Source: Paenarthrobacter sp. AR 02
GTDB lineage: Bacteria; Actinomycetota; Actinomycetes; Actinomycetales; Micrococcaceae
Direction of reading: 5' to 3'
Assembly: GCF_021538675.1 (NCBI RefSeq)
Contig: NZ_JAJUKH010000001.1
Location: 496,001 to 560,000, forward strand
Length of the DNA: 64,000 nt
This document shows, in pieces, positions 28,062 through 36,834 of this stretch (the first letter of the stretch is position 1; every line of letters begins with the position of its first letter). Position numbers and translations under genes: made by a program. The notes under the pieces are model-generated. The model was not told the origin of the DNA. It worked only from the letters and a program-made list of their open reading frames with translations, and ran no database searches.

Positions 28062-28586
28062 ATGGGGAGCAAGGCAGCTCGCTCGGTGATGGCACGGCGG
28101 TCGGCGAGGGCCGCCGTCGTACTCCTCATTGCGATTGGCGGAAGCTTGGCGGGCTGCGAATACACGGGCGACGGCGGCCCGCAGGCAGATCCCAGCGCTA
28201 CGGCAGGCAACGTGGTTCTGCCGCCCGATCCCGAGCTGGAAGAGACTGTCACCGGGGATGCGCTTCAAGAATGGGCGAAGTCGGCGCTGCCCGAATCCCA
28301 AGGGAAGTCGTTCTTCTCCAGCAGTGGTTACCTCAACGCCGGGGAGTCCAAATCGGAGCAGACGATGCAGTTGCCGGGCGGAACCTACGCAGTGACGCTG
28401 GCATGCCGCGGCACCCGACGGGTGATGTTTGCCGTCAAAGTGGGTGAAGCGGAGCTCGTGGACCTGACTCTGGGGTGCGCAAATGCGCGGGTCAACGTGG
28501 TGCAGCTGGAAACGGACGCGGTGCTGTCCATCACGGTGGGATCCAGGTCGGAAGCCAACTTCGCCTACCGGGTGAGCAAACTGTAG
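28062..28586 (+). CDS. small secreted lipoprotein, paralogue 2
   Basis: A 174-residue predicted lipoprotein with signal ARAAVVLLIAIGGSLAGC (lipobox LAGC). After an acidic linker the mature domain parallels the gene before it: LQEWAKSALPESQG, then GGTYAVTLACRGTRRVMFAV and a second Cys in LTLGCANARV. The two genes are probably an old tandem duplication; identity is low. TAAAGT six bases before the ATG suggests its own leaderless promoter rather than read-through. Function unknown; a cell-surface beta-sandwich is a guess from the alternating hydrophobic pattern. Confidence 0.78.
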   Translation: MGSKAARSVMARRSARAAVVLLIAIGGSLAGCEYTGDGGPQADPSATAGNVVLPPDPELEETVTGDALQEWAKSALPESQGKSFFSSSGYLNAGESKSEQTMQLPGGTYAVTLACRGTRRVMFAVKVGEAELVDLTLGCANARVNVVQLETDAVLSITVGSRSEANFAYRVSKL

Positions 28587-28595
28587 CTCAGCCGG

Positions 28596-29492
28596 TCATG
28601 CGGCGTCGCAGCCCCCGGGGCAGCGCAGGGTTTCGGGGCTGGAAGCACAGTCGGCGCAGTAGAGGGTCAGGGTTCGGCAGCTGGGGTTGGAGCAGTTCTC
28701 GAACTTGTTCGTCGGTGCTGAGCATCGGACGCATTCACCAAGGGTTTTGGCTTCGTCGCTGAACTCAACGTGCATGCGCTTGTCGAACACGTACAGGGAA
28801 CCTTCCCAGAGCCCCTTGTCCTTGAACGTCTCGCCGTATCGGACGATTCCGCCATCCAGCTGATAGACCTCTTCGAAGCCGCGGTTAACCATCAAACTGG
28901 ACAGAACTTCGCAGCGGATGCCCCCGGTGCAATACGTCACTACGGGCTTGTCCTTGAGGTGGTCGTACTTACCCGAATCGAGTTCTTTGATGAAGTCGTG
29001 GGTGGTGTCCACTTCCGGAACGATCGCATCCTTGAACTTGCCGATCTGCGCTTCGAAGGCGTTCCGCCCATCGAAGAACACCACGTCTTCGCCACTGGCT
29101 TTCTTGGCGTCGACCAAAGCGTGCAACTCCTCAGGCTGGAGGTGCTTGCCACCGCCAACCACACCCCCGGCGTCCACCTTGAGTTCGCCGGGTGCGCCGA
29201 AGGACACAATTTCGTCGCGTACTTTGACGCTCAGGCGCGGGAAGTCCGCGGCGCTGCCCTCCGACCATTTGAAGTCGATGTCGTGGAAGCCCCGGTACTC
29301 ACGGGTCGTTTTAACGTACTGCTTCATGTTGTTGAGCTCGCCACCGACCGTGGCATTGATGCCATCCTTGGAGATAAGGATCCGGCCGGTCAGCCCGAGC
29401 TTTTCGCACAGGGCACGCTGCCACAGACGCACGGCGTCGGGGTCGGCAATCGGGGTAAAGCCATAGAAGAGCACGATTCGGTTCAAAGCCAC
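28596..29492 (-). CDS. trhO: tRNA uridine(34) hydroxylase TrhO (rhodanese family)
   Basis: A 298-residue protein that, in its family, hydroxylates U34 of some tRNAs to ho5U. The N-terminal ferredoxin-like part ([14 protein letters not shown]) precedes a rhodanese domain whose active loop is [16 protein letters not shown]. The C-terminus holds Cys pairs ([24 protein letters not shown]) that probably bind zinc. The start is GTG at 29492 with TACCCT six bases before it and no ribosome site, so probably leaderless. Its 3' end faces the lipoprotein gene at 9-nt distance. Confidence 0.92.
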   Translation of the reverse strand: MALNRIVLFYGFTPIADPDAVRLWQRALCEKLGLTGRILISKDGINATVGGELNNMKQYVKTTREYRGFHDIDFKWSEGSAADFPRLSVKVRDEIVSFGAPGELKVDAGGVVGGGKHLQPEELHALVDAKKASGEDVVFFDGRNAFEAQIGKFKDAIVPEVDTTHDFIKELDSGKYDHLKDKPVVTYCTGGIRCEVLSSLMVNRGFEEVYQLDGGIVRYGETFKDKGLWEGSLYVFDKRMHVEFSDEAKTLGECVRCSAPTNKFENCSNPSCRTLTLYCADCASSPETLRCPGGCDAA

Positions 29493-29638
29493 TATTCAAG
29501 GGTACTTGGTGCAGTAAAATCGGCCCTGCTGGGGCCTGGAGCGCCCGTCCACCGCCGGGAAGTCACAATTGCATAAGCAACGTTCCTCCGGCTGGTATCG
29601 CTCTGTTGCTTCCCCGGGCGCTGGCATACTCTCTCTAC

Positions 29639-30334
29639 ATGAGTCCAGACGCCTTGGTTGAAGACATTGCGCACCTCTTGGAGGTCTGGGTAGCCGGCTG
29701 GTCCGGCTGCCGTGGCTATGAGAAACGCAAGGAGGGTCGTTTCCCTGCAGCCCTGCGAGCCGACAAAACCGGTGACTGGGAGTATTTCGCCCACGATCCC
29801 TCCGATGACGAGTTCGCCGGCCTCGCGGCAAAGACCGCGGAATCACCGGCCCGCATCCTGACGGTCCTCACCAATGACGTCCAAAGGTACAAATTCCTCG
29901 CTGAACAGCACGGTCTCACGGTGACGTCCGCTTCCCAGACCATGATGATCGTGGACATGGAAACACAGGACGCCGAGGATCCCTGGCTTCCTGATGACGA
30001 CCTGGAGCTTGCAGTGTCCGAGTCGAACGGCGTCCACCACGCGGTGGTCCACAGCGGCGAGAAAGTCGCAGCCAGTGGCCGGGGTTTCGTGGTGGACGGA
30101 ACCGCTGTCTTTGACAAGATCGTCACCGAACCGGATTTCCAGCGAAGGGGGCTTGGGACCTTCATCATGAAAGCCCTCGCGGCCCAGGCCTATTCACACC
30201 AGGTGGAGAACGGGCTTCTCCTGGCTTCCCTGGACGGACAGAAACTGTATTCGCACCTTGGATGGGACGTCGTGGGCCACGTGCTGATGATGTCGGCCAG
30301 CGGAACCGAAGGATCGGACCTCTCGGGTAGCTGA
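29639..30334 (+). CDS. GNAT-family N-acetyltransferase
   Basis: A 231-residue protein. The C-terminal half has the GNAT acetyl-CoA site (VTEPDFQRRGLGTFIMKAL, with RRGLGT as Q/RxxGxG/A) and the last beta strand YSHLGWDVVGHVLM. The N-terminal half (about 100 residues) resembles a separate degenerate GNAT domain. The ATG at 29639 follows CATACT by eight bases. An earlier in-frame ATG at 29606 has no supporting site. Substrate unknown. Confidence 0.82.
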   Translation: MSPDALVEDIAHLLEVWVAGWSGCRGYEKRKEGRFPAALRADKTGDWEYFAHDPSDDEFAGLAAKTAESPARILTVLTNDVQRYKFLAEQHGLTVTSASQTMMIVDMETQDAEDPWLPDDDLELAVSESNGVHHAVVHSGEKVAASGRGFVVDGTAVFDKIVTEPDFQRRGLGTFIMKALAAQAYSHQVENGLLLASLDGQKLYSHLGWDVVGHVLMMSASGTEGSDLSGS

Positions 30335-30433
30335 CACCTCCTCCCTGAAGCCATGGACGACGGCAGCACCCCTGCGTGCCGCCGTTCGCGGCTCTCCACC
30401 GGGCGACGGTACGAACAGTGACAGAATGATTCG

Positions 30434-32776
30434 GTGGCTTTACCAAATTCGCTGATCTCCTTGCTGGGCCGGACTCCCGACCCCGAGCAGCTGCGCCATG
30501 TCCACACCATCCCTGCCCGCAAAGCGGTCAACGAGCCCTGGCCCCAGTGGGTGCATCCAGACATTGTCGACGCCTACGGGACACTCGGCATCCAGGAGCC
30601 GTACCGTCACCAGGTCCAGGCTGCCGACATTGCCCACTCCGGCCAACACGTAGTCATCGCCACCGGTACTGCCTCCGGAAAGTCGCTCGCATATCAGTTG
30701 CCCGCCCTGGACGCCATCCACCGATCGGAACTGCGGGTCCTCTCCGATCCGGGAAAGATCCACGACGACGGCGCCGTCACCTTGTACCTGTCCCCCACCA
30801 AAGCCTTGGCGGCAGACCAACTGGCGGCCATACGCGGGCTGAAACTGCCCACAGTCAGGGCAGAAACGTATGACGGCGATACTGACGTACCCGCCCGCCG
30901 ATGGATCCGGGACCACGCCAACTTCATCCTGGCCAACCCGGACATGCTGCATTTCGGAATTCTTCCCAACCACACCTGGTGGGCCCGGTTCTTCCGGAGG
31001 CTCCGGTACGTCATTGTGGACGAAGCGCACAGCTACAGGGGCGTTTTTGGCTCTCACGTTGCCAACCTCATGCGACGTCTCCGGCGGATCTGCGCATACT
31101 ACGGTGCTGGTACAACTTTCCCGGAGCCCGTGTTCATCGCGGCTTCTGCCACCGCGTCGGACCCCGGGGTCTCGTTCGGCCGGCTGATCGGCGCCCCCGT
31201 CAGGGAAGTCTCTGAAGATTGCTCTCCGCACGGGTCCACCACGGTGGCTTTCTGGGAACCCGCACTGACCGACGTCAGGGGTGAGAACGGAGCCAAGCAG
31301 CGACGGACCGCTGTGGCCGAAACCGCTGACATTTTGGCCAACCTGGTCTCCTCGAGGGTCCGGACCATTGCCTTCATCAAGTCCAGGCGCGGGGCCGAGT
31401 CCATTTCCTCCATCACCAAAAGGCTTTTGGACGAGGTCGACCCCAGCCTCCCTGGAAGGGTGGCCGCGTACCGGTCCGGCTACCTGCCAGAAGAACGGCG
31501 GGCCCTGGAACAAGCATTGAGGTCCGGGCAGCTTCTGGGGGTCTCCAGCACATCCGCGTTGGAACTCGGCATCGACATATCGGGGCTGGACGCCGTGCTC
31601 GTCGCTGGCTGGCCGGGAACACGGGCGTCCCTTTTCCAGCAGATTGGACGCGCGGGGCGGGCTGGACAAGACGCCATCGCGGCTTTCGTAGCAAGCGACG
31701 ATCCCCTGGATACGTATTTGGTCAACCACCCGGAAGCCATTTTTGACGTATCCGTTGAGGCCACGGTCTTTGATCCGGGAAACCCGTACGTCCTGGGTCC
31801 GCATCTGTGTGCGGCCGCGGCCGAGTTGCCGATCGGACCTGCTGAGTTGGAGCTCTTTGGTGCTACGTCCGAAGGTCTCCTGGATCGTTTGGTGGCCCAG
31901 GGGTACCTCCGCAAACGTCCAGCCGGATGGTTCTGGACCCACCCCGAGAGTGCGGCCGGAATGGTCAACCTCCGGGCCGACGGCGGCGGACCTGTGAGTA
32001 TTGTCGACGCCGGAACCGGATCCCTGCTGGGAACAATGGATTCGCCGCAGACCCACTACCAGGCCCACACCGGCGCCATCTATGTCCACCAAGGAGAAAG
32101 CTACTTGGTGGAAGACCTCAACGAGGCAGATCATTGCGTGATGGTGCGTCGGGTGAATCCCGACTTTTACACCACGGCCCGTGACGTCACCCAGATCGAA
32201 GTGCTCGAAACATCCCGCACGGTCCAATGGGGTGACATCACTGTGCACTTCGGCGATGTCAAAGTTACGACGCAAGTGGTTTCCTTTCAGCGCAAGGCAT
32301 TGATTTCAAACGAGATCCTCGGAGAGGAGCCCCTCGAGCTCGGGGCCCGGGACCTGTTCACGAAGGCCGTCTGGTTCGTGGTGGACAACCGTTCGCTTCA
32401 TGGCGCAGGGCTGGTGGAAGCCCAGTTCCCTGGCGCCTTGCATGCTGCTGAACATGCAGCCATCGGGCTCCTCCCCCTGGTGGCGTCCAGCGACCGATGG
32501 GACATCGGCGGCGTGTCCACTGCCTTGCATGCCGACACCGGAGTGCCCACGATCTTCGTCTATGACGGACACCCGGGCGGTGCCGGTTTCGCGGAACGCG
32601 GTTACGAGAAAGCCAAAATATGGTTGTCGGCCACCCGGGACGCCATCAAGGCGTGCGAGTGTGAGGCTGGCTGCCCGTCCTGTGTTCAGTCACCCAAATG
32701 CGGCAACAAGAACAACCCCCTGGACAAGGCAGCCGCCGTTACACTTCTGGACGTCTTGTTGAAGGACGCCGTCTAA
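30434..32776 (+). CDS. DEAD/DEAH-box helicase with C-terminal DUF1998 domain (MrfA-like)
   Basis: A 780-residue superfamily 2 helicase: Walker A ATGTASGKSLAYQLP near residue 75, DEAH in IVDEAHSYRG, SAT motif in IAASATASDP, and helicase-C motifs (ALELGIDISGLDAVLVAGWPG, QIGRAGRAGQ). The last 80 residues are the DUF1998 module with a four-Cys cluster (CECEAGCPSCVQSPKCG) that binds zinc in MrfA. Relatives in Bacillus act with an exonuclease in mitomycin-C lesion repair. The start is GTG at 30434 with CAGAAT six bases upstream, i.e. a leaderless layout. In mycobacteria the same helicase also flanks the topA/pilus region. Confidence 0.92.
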   Translation: MALPNSLISLLGRTPDPEQLRHVHTIPARKAVNEPWPQWVHPDIVDAYGTLGIQEPYRHQVQAADIAHSGQHVVIATGTASGKSLAYQLPALDAIHRSELRVLSDPGKIHDDGAVTLYLSPTKALAADQLAAIRGLKLPTVRAETYDGDTDVPARRWIRDHANFILANPDMLHFGILPNHTWWARFFRRLRYVIVDEAHSYRGVFGSHVANLMRRLRRICAYYGAGTTFPEPVFIAASATASDPGVSFGRLIGAPVREVSEDCSPHGSTTVAFWEPALTDVRGENGAKQRRTAVAETADILANLVSSRVRTIAFIKSRRGAESISSITKRLLDEVDPSLPGRVAAYRSGYLPEERRALEQALRSGQLLGVSSTSALELGIDISGLDAVLVAGWPGTRASLFQQIGRAGRAGQDAIAAFVASDDPLDTYLVNHPEAIFDVSVEATVFDPGNPYVLGPHLCAAAAELPIGPAELELFGATSEGLLDRLVAQGYLRKRPAGWFWTHPESAAGMVNLRADGGGPVSIVDAGTGSLLGTMDSPQTHYQAHTGAIYVHQGESYLVEDLNEADHCVMVRRVNPDFYTTARDVTQIEVLETSRTVQWGDITVHFGDVKVTTQVVSFQRKALISNEILGEEPLELGARDLFTKAVWFVVDNRSLHGAGLVEAQFPGALHAAEHAAIGLLPLVASSDRWDIGGVSTALHADTGVPTIFVYDGHPGGAGFAERGYEKAKIWLSATRDAIKACECEAGCPSCVQSPKCGNKNNPLDKAAAVTLLDVLLKDAV

Positions 32777-32784
32777 GCACCGCC

Positions 32785-33168
32785 CTAGGGCGGCGGCCCG
32801 GCACGGGCCCGTCCGGTGGCAGCGCCCCAAGCGAAGGCATACGCCAGTTCGGTGGTGACCTCTACCTCGTCGCCGCCAAGAACCTTGCAGGAGGTGAGCC
32901 GGGCTTCGTGACGCCCAGCAACATCGCCGGCCACTGCGCAGGGCTCTCCCGAAGCAAGACCCCGTTCGGCATCAGCAGCTGCCAGCGCCGCGAGGTCAGC
33001 CGCAGTGGCTGCCCGCGACGCCGTAACGCTTGCCTGGACCAAAAGCAACAGCCCTGCCAGCAAGGCCATGACCACCGCTCCCAGAGCCAAAGCAAGGACC
33101 GTCCCAGCCCCGCGGTCGGATTGGACTCGGCCTGGTGCAGGATGGCGAGCCGTCACTAGCGCTTTCAT
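32785..33168 (-). CDS. TadE-like protein (Rv3654c type), last gene of pilus operon
   Basis: A 127-residue protein with one hydrophobic segment (GAGTVLALALGAVVMALLAG) preceded by a basic N-terminus (PGRVQSDRG), followed by an Ala-rich helix and a short domain with two Cys. It resembles the minor pilin-like protein found at the end of actinobacterial Tad loci. The Glu at position +5 after the Gly, needed for classical processing, is missing. The ATG overlaps the stop of the previous gene (ATGA). A 14-bp palindrome (32780-32793) covers its stop. Confidence 0.8.
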   Translation of the reverse strand: MKALVTARHPAPGRVQSDRGAGTVLALALGAVVMALLAGLLLLVQASVTASRAATAADLAALAAADAERGLASGEPCAVAGDVAGRHEARLTSCKVLGGDEVEVTTELAYAFAWGAATGRARAGPPP

Positions 33169-33551
33169 TGGGAAACCGACTCGGTCCGGGCCGACGCAGA
33201 GGCCTTCAGGTTCCACGGGATCAGGTATCCCAAGGCCCCGCCAACCGGAGAGGTGGCCGTGACCCTGCACCAGCCGCCCTCCTCAGACAAGCCGGGAACA
33301 GCTGCTTCGCCAGCCAAACGCTTGACGATGGTTTCCACCGACCCGGGCGACTCACCCCTTGCTGATGCACGTGCCCCCGCCCGGACTGCCTCCTCCAGCC
33401 GTACCTGCGTAACGCCTGCGGCGCCACCTGCCAACAGGAAGGCAAGGAGTAACACCACCGCCGGCAAAGCGACGGCAAACTCGGCAGTGACAGCGCCTTG
33501 TTGTTTGCCCCAGCGGAGCTCACTCCTGCAGGCAGGCAGCACTGGCGTCAT
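33165..33551 (-). CDS. TadE-family minor pilin
   Basis: A 128-residue single-span protein. The sequence QGAVTAEFAVALPAVVLLL carries the prepilin-type motif G followed by four residues then E-F, with cleavage expected after that Gly. The C-terminal part faces outside. Translationally coupled on both sides: overlaps with the Flp-like pilin gene (33548-33551) and with the last gene (33165-33168). Confidence 0.88.
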   Translation of the reverse strand: MTPVLPACRSELRWGKQQGAVTAEFAVALPAVVLLLAFLLAGGAAGVTQVRLEEAVRAGARASARGESPGSVETIVKRLAGEAAVPGLSEEGGWCRVTATSPVGGALGYLIPWNLKASASARTESVSQ

Positions 33552-33964
33552 GGCAGGGACAGAGCCGTGCGGATCAGGTTGAGCAGGAACCCCCGTACCT
33601 CTTCGCTGCGAAGAATGACCACCAGCAGCCCGGCCAAGCCGACGGCAGCCAACGTAGCAATGGCGTACTCGGCGGTGGCCATGCCCGCTTCCGAACCGAA
33701 AACCCGGGCATCAGCCCCGAAACCCCTGTTCCGCTCTCTCCGGCGTTTGAGTGTCCCGACTCCGCAGGGCGCAGCGAGATCAAGGTCAGTTGCAGGGGTA
33801 GGAGCCGGCACATCGCCGAATCCGGAATCCATAAACGGCTCCAGTTCGAACTGCTCGATTCCGAAGGGTTTCATTGCATGGCCCTCTTCTGCAGTACCGA
33901 ATGCCTGACTTGCTCGGCGAAGTTGGGAGCGGCGTCCGGACGGAGCACGAAGAAGTGTTTTCAT
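33548..33964 (-). CDS. Flp-like pilin (DUF4244 family)
   Basis: A 138-residue protein with an unusually long cytoplasmic leader of about 93 residues, rich in charged residues, before the pilin core GMATAEYAIATLAAVGLAG. That core has the class III cleavage motif G-x4-E-Y and a hydrophobic helix ending in NLIRTALSLP, so the mature pilin is only about 45 residues, normal for Flp. The start at 33964 has AAAGGAAG. It is separated from tadC by 226 bp, which may hold its own promoter for higher expression. Confidence 0.86.
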   Translation of the reverse strand: MKTLLRAPSGRRSQLRRASQAFGTAEEGHAMKPFGIEQFELEPFMDSGFGDVPAPTPATDLDLAAPCGVGTLKRRRERNRGFGADARVFGSEAGMATAEYAIATLAAVGLAGLLVVILRSEEVRGFLLNLIRTALSLP

Positions 33965-34190
33965 GGTTGCTTCCTTTCAAAGATGCCGACGGTTCTGCCG
34001 ACAGACCTGACTCTTCCGTGGCTGGATCGGGGCTGGTAGGGAACGATTCCCGCAAGTGGAAAACCCCGACTTCGCACGGATTGTGGAGGGACAGTGGCAC
34101 CGCGGACAGTGGCACTACAGACGGCGTCACAACTGAGCGCCCGTCACGATGGCGCGGCGGGCGCTCAGGGAGCTGTAGGGGGTGACCCGC
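33965..34190. other. 226-bp gap inside the pilus operon
   Basis: No gene is supported. There is a 15-bp-period direct repeat GGACAGTGGCAC at 34089-34100 and 34104-34115. A 9-bp stem (GAGCGCCCG 34135-34143 with 34158-34166) lies just after the tadC stop on the minus strand. The stem could attenuate read-through from the tad genes into the pilin gene. Confidence 0.5.
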
Positions 34191-34799
34191 TCAGCCAGAG
34201 GGCACCATGGCGATCAGCACGGGCACGATGCCAAGGCAGATGAAGGCGGGCAACGAACAAAGGCCCAATGGAATGACTAGTTTCACGCCCAACGCTGCCG
34301 CCCGCTTCTCTGCGGCACGGAAGGCTTCGCGCCGTTCCCGGGCCGCTTGGGCATAAAGGATCGACGCCGACGGAGCACCCGTGATGGCTGCGAAAGCCAG
34401 CGCATTTTTCAACCGCACCACTTCGGGTGCGGGTTGCGTGGGAGTCCGCCAGGCGGTCTCCCAGTCGGCTCCAATTGCCAGTGCCGCAACGACTGGTCTC
34501 AGCGACTGCTGGATCGACGGGGAAGCCGCGCGAGAGATGAGCTCCAACGCACGCCCGATGCCCGCACCAGCGTCGAGCATGGAAGCCACCAGCTCCAGCA
34601 TCATCGCTGTGTCGCGGAGACCGTCGGTTGGCGAGCGAGGATGCTCCGGCCCGTCGGAGGCCTCCGGGCCGGGAGTGCCCGCCAAAGCCCAAGGAATTCC
34701 ATGCGGTGTTCCCAGCGGGCCCTTACGATGCCCGGGTCTGGCCCAACAGATGAATGAGGCCAAAGCCAGAACGGCAACCATCAGCATGACTCCGGACAT
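34191..34799 (-). CDS. tadC: type II secretion F family membrane protein, TadC-like
   Basis: A 202-residue inner-membrane protein of the Flp pilus machine with the GspF-type four-helix domain: DTAMMLELVASMLDAGAGIGRAL, later ITGAPSASILYAQAARERRE and two C-terminal membrane helices (LVIPLGLCSLPAFICLGIVPVLIAM). The ATG at 34799 shares a base with the stop of tadB (TGATG). The frame is open further upstream but only in the tadB overlap. Its N-terminal domain is short for TadC. Confidence 0.85.
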   Translation of the reverse strand: MSGVMLMVAVLALASFICWARPGHRKGPLGTPHGIPWALAGTPGPEASDGPEHPRSPTDGLRDTAMMLELVASMLDAGAGIGRALELISRAASPSIQQSLRPVVAALAIGADWETAWRTPTQPAPEVVRLKNALAFAAITGAPSASILYAQAARERREAFRAAEKRAAALGVKLVIPLGLCSLPAFICLGIVPVLIAMVPSG

Positions 34800-35575
34800 C
34801 AGTATCCGCCTGCAGCTGAGGCAACCAGCCGTGACGACCAGACGCGGCCCGCAACGGTCAGCAGTAGCCCCGCTCCGAAGGTTGCAACACCAAGAATGTT
34901 GTCCAGCAGGATCCCCAACGGGTCCACCCCCAGGGCCATCCCGAGCAGCAGTCCGAAAACCGGGAGCCACGACAACAGCTTCACTGTCGCTTTGGGACCT
35001 GCGAGCGCAGTTTGCCGGGCAGCCTCCGCATCCTCTTCGGCTATGAGTTGGGCTGCGAAACGGGTGAGGAGGTCCGCCAGCGGGCAGCCGCTGGTTTCGG
35101 CTACTTCCAGGCACGCGGCGAGCTCCATCCACACGCGCCGCTCTTTGCTTCCCCGGGCCGTGTATGACTTGGCTGCTGAGCTGCGGATGGCGAGGGCCGG
35201 TGAATTTCCGACGGCGGCCGCTGCACGTGCGGCGGCCAGCACCCTTTGTGAACTGTCAGAAAGCAAGGCTGTTTCGGTTGGTGCGACGCGGTTTTCGTCC
35301 TGCTGCGCAGCGTGGACCAGCCAGAGTTCTTCCCACAACCGGGAAGGCCCCCGGCCACCACGCAGCAAGGCGGCAAGTTGCTGGACCAAAACCACAAGGG
35401 ACAGGGGTGCCGGGCGTTTCTTCCTGCGTAGGAAACCCACCGTGAAGTCTTGGAAACCCCTGCGGAGCACCGCCGGCTTTCCCAAGCTGCGCAGGACCCG
35501 CCGGTTGTCAGCACGGCTGCCCCGGACATGCACCCACGCCGCTGAGGCTGTGACGATGACGAATACGGCGATCAT
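34799..35575 (-). CDS. tadB: type II secretion F family membrane protein, TadB-like
   Basis: A 258-residue inner-membrane platform protein. One N-terminal membrane helix (MIAVFVIVTASAAWVHV), a cytosolic GspF-type helical domain (LSLVVLVQQLAALLRGG, MELAACLEVAETSGCPLADLL) and two C-terminal helices (LLSWLPVFGLLLGMALG, NILGVATFGAGLLLTVAG). The start overlaps the tadA stop (ATGA at 35572-35575). Works with TadA and TadC to assemble the pilus. Confidence 0.86.
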   Translation of the reverse strand: MIAVFVIVTASAAWVHVRGSRADNRRVLRSLGKPAVLRRGFQDFTVGFLRRKKRPAPLSLVVLVQQLAALLRGGRGPSRLWEELWLVHAAQQDENRVAPTETALLSDSSQRVLAAARAAAAVGNSPALAIRSSAAKSYTARGSKERRVWMELAACLEVAETSGCPLADLLTRFAAQLIAEEDAEAARQTALAGPKATVKLLSWLPVFGLLLGMALGVDPLGILLDNILGVATFGAGLLLTVAGRVWSSRLVASAAGGY

Positions 35576-36834
35576 CCGTTCCGGCCCATTACCGTCGAAG
35601 GGCCCGGAACCTGGAGGGTGTGATGCGTTGCCACCCTCTTCGGGTCGGCAGGGTCCAGCCCGAGCCGGACGGCGAGTCCCGGCCACGCTGGTCCAGGTTC
35701 CATTCCGGACGGACTACGTCGGAGCGCAGCCACTACCTTTTGGCCCTCAGGGGTGTCAGCCAGGACACCAATGGATGCCACCTTGCGTCCCCACTGCGTC
35801 CGCTCCACGTGGATCACCACATCCAAGGCGCTCGAAACCTGCAACCGGACGGCCTCCGCGTTCAGCCCAGCGAGCGCGCCCAAGGCGACCAGACGTGCCG
35901 GAACGGCCTCTGCGGTGTTGGCGTGGATGGTTCCCCCACCGCCTGTGTGCCCGGTGTTGAGCGCAGTCAGTAGTTCACGGACCTCAGCTCCACGGCACTC
36001 TCCAACAATCAATCGGTCAGGACGCATGCGCAGGGCCTGCCGGACCAGCTCTCCGAGGTCCAACGCGCCTCCACCCTCCAGGTTCCCGTGCCGCGACTCC
36101 AGCGTCACCACGTGAGGGTGGACCGGGTTGAGCTCCGCCGCGTCTTCTATCAACACCAGGCGCTCCGTCGGACTGCTGAGCCCGAGCAAAGTAGAGAGCA
36201 ACGTTGTCTTTCCCGAGCCTGTGGCACCACTGACCAGGAAGCTCAGCTTGCGGGCCATGATGGCGCGAAGGACTACCTCCACGTGCTCGGGAAACATGTC
36301 CCGCTCCTGCAGTTCCTCCAGCGCGAAGACATCCTCGCGTCGGATGCGAACGGACAGTAGGGTGCCGGCTGTCGATATGGGCGGGAGCACGGCGTGAATC
36401 CGGTAGCCGCCGTTCAGCCTGACGTCCACGCACGGGGAACCGTCGTCCAGCCTGCGTCCGCCGGCCGAGATCAACCGGGAGGCGAGCGACCGGACCTGTT
36501 GCTCGTCGTCGAAGCGAATGGCTGAACGTTCAAGGCCCTGGCCGCGGTCCACCCATACTGACTCCGGGCCGTTGACGAAGATATCCGTGACGGCGGGGTC
36601 CCGGACCAGTTGCTGGAGGGGGCCAAGTCCGTTCAGCTCCGCATTGATCGACTCGGCCGCTTCCAACGCACCAGCCGCCCCCAGCAGCCTGCCGCTTGCC
36701 TGGACTGCTGCCGCAACGGTGGACGGAGTCACGGGCCCACTACCGGCGAGCACTGATTCCCGAACGGTTTCGAGAAGGACCGAGTCCAGCCTCCGGCCAT
36801 GCCTCCTGCGTGCGGAATCGGGTACGCGATTCAT
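35572..36834 (-). CDS. tadA: pilus assembly ATPase TadA/CpaF
   Basis: A 420-residue secretion ATPase (VirB11/GspE superfamily). Walker A is in FLVSGATGSGKTTLLSTL, Walker B region RLVLIEDAAELNP, and His-box GHTGGGGTIHANTAEA. The N-terminal domain has the typical IFVNGPESVWVDRGQGLE. A C-terminal tail of about 60 residues extends past the ATPase fold. It powers pilin assembly at the cytoplasmic face. Overlaps the Ssd gene (36831-36834) and tadB. Confidence 0.92.
   Translation of the reverse strand: MNRVPDSARRRHGRRLDSVLLETVRESVLAGSGPVTPSTVAAAVQASGRLLGAAGALEAAESINAELNGLGPLQQLVRDPAVTDIFVNGPESVWVDRGQGLERSAIRFDDEQQVRSLASRLISAGGRRLDDGSPCVDVRLNGGYRIHAVLPPISTAGTLLSVRIRREDVFALEELQERDMFPEHVEVVLRAIMARKLSFLVSGATGSGKTTLLSTLLGLSSPTERLVLIEDAAELNPVHPHVVTLESRHGNLEGGGALDLGELVRQALRMRPDRLIVGECRGAEVRELLTALNTGHTGGGGTIHANTAEAVPARLVALGALAGLNAEAVRLQVSSALDVVIHVERTQWGRKVASIGVLADTPEGQKVVAALRRSPSGMEPGPAWPGLAVRLGLDPADPKRVATHHTLQVPGPSTVMGRNG

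Noticed and set aside
30440..32275. 611-codon open frame on the minus strand
   Set aside because: Antisense of the DUF1998 helicase with its full motif set.
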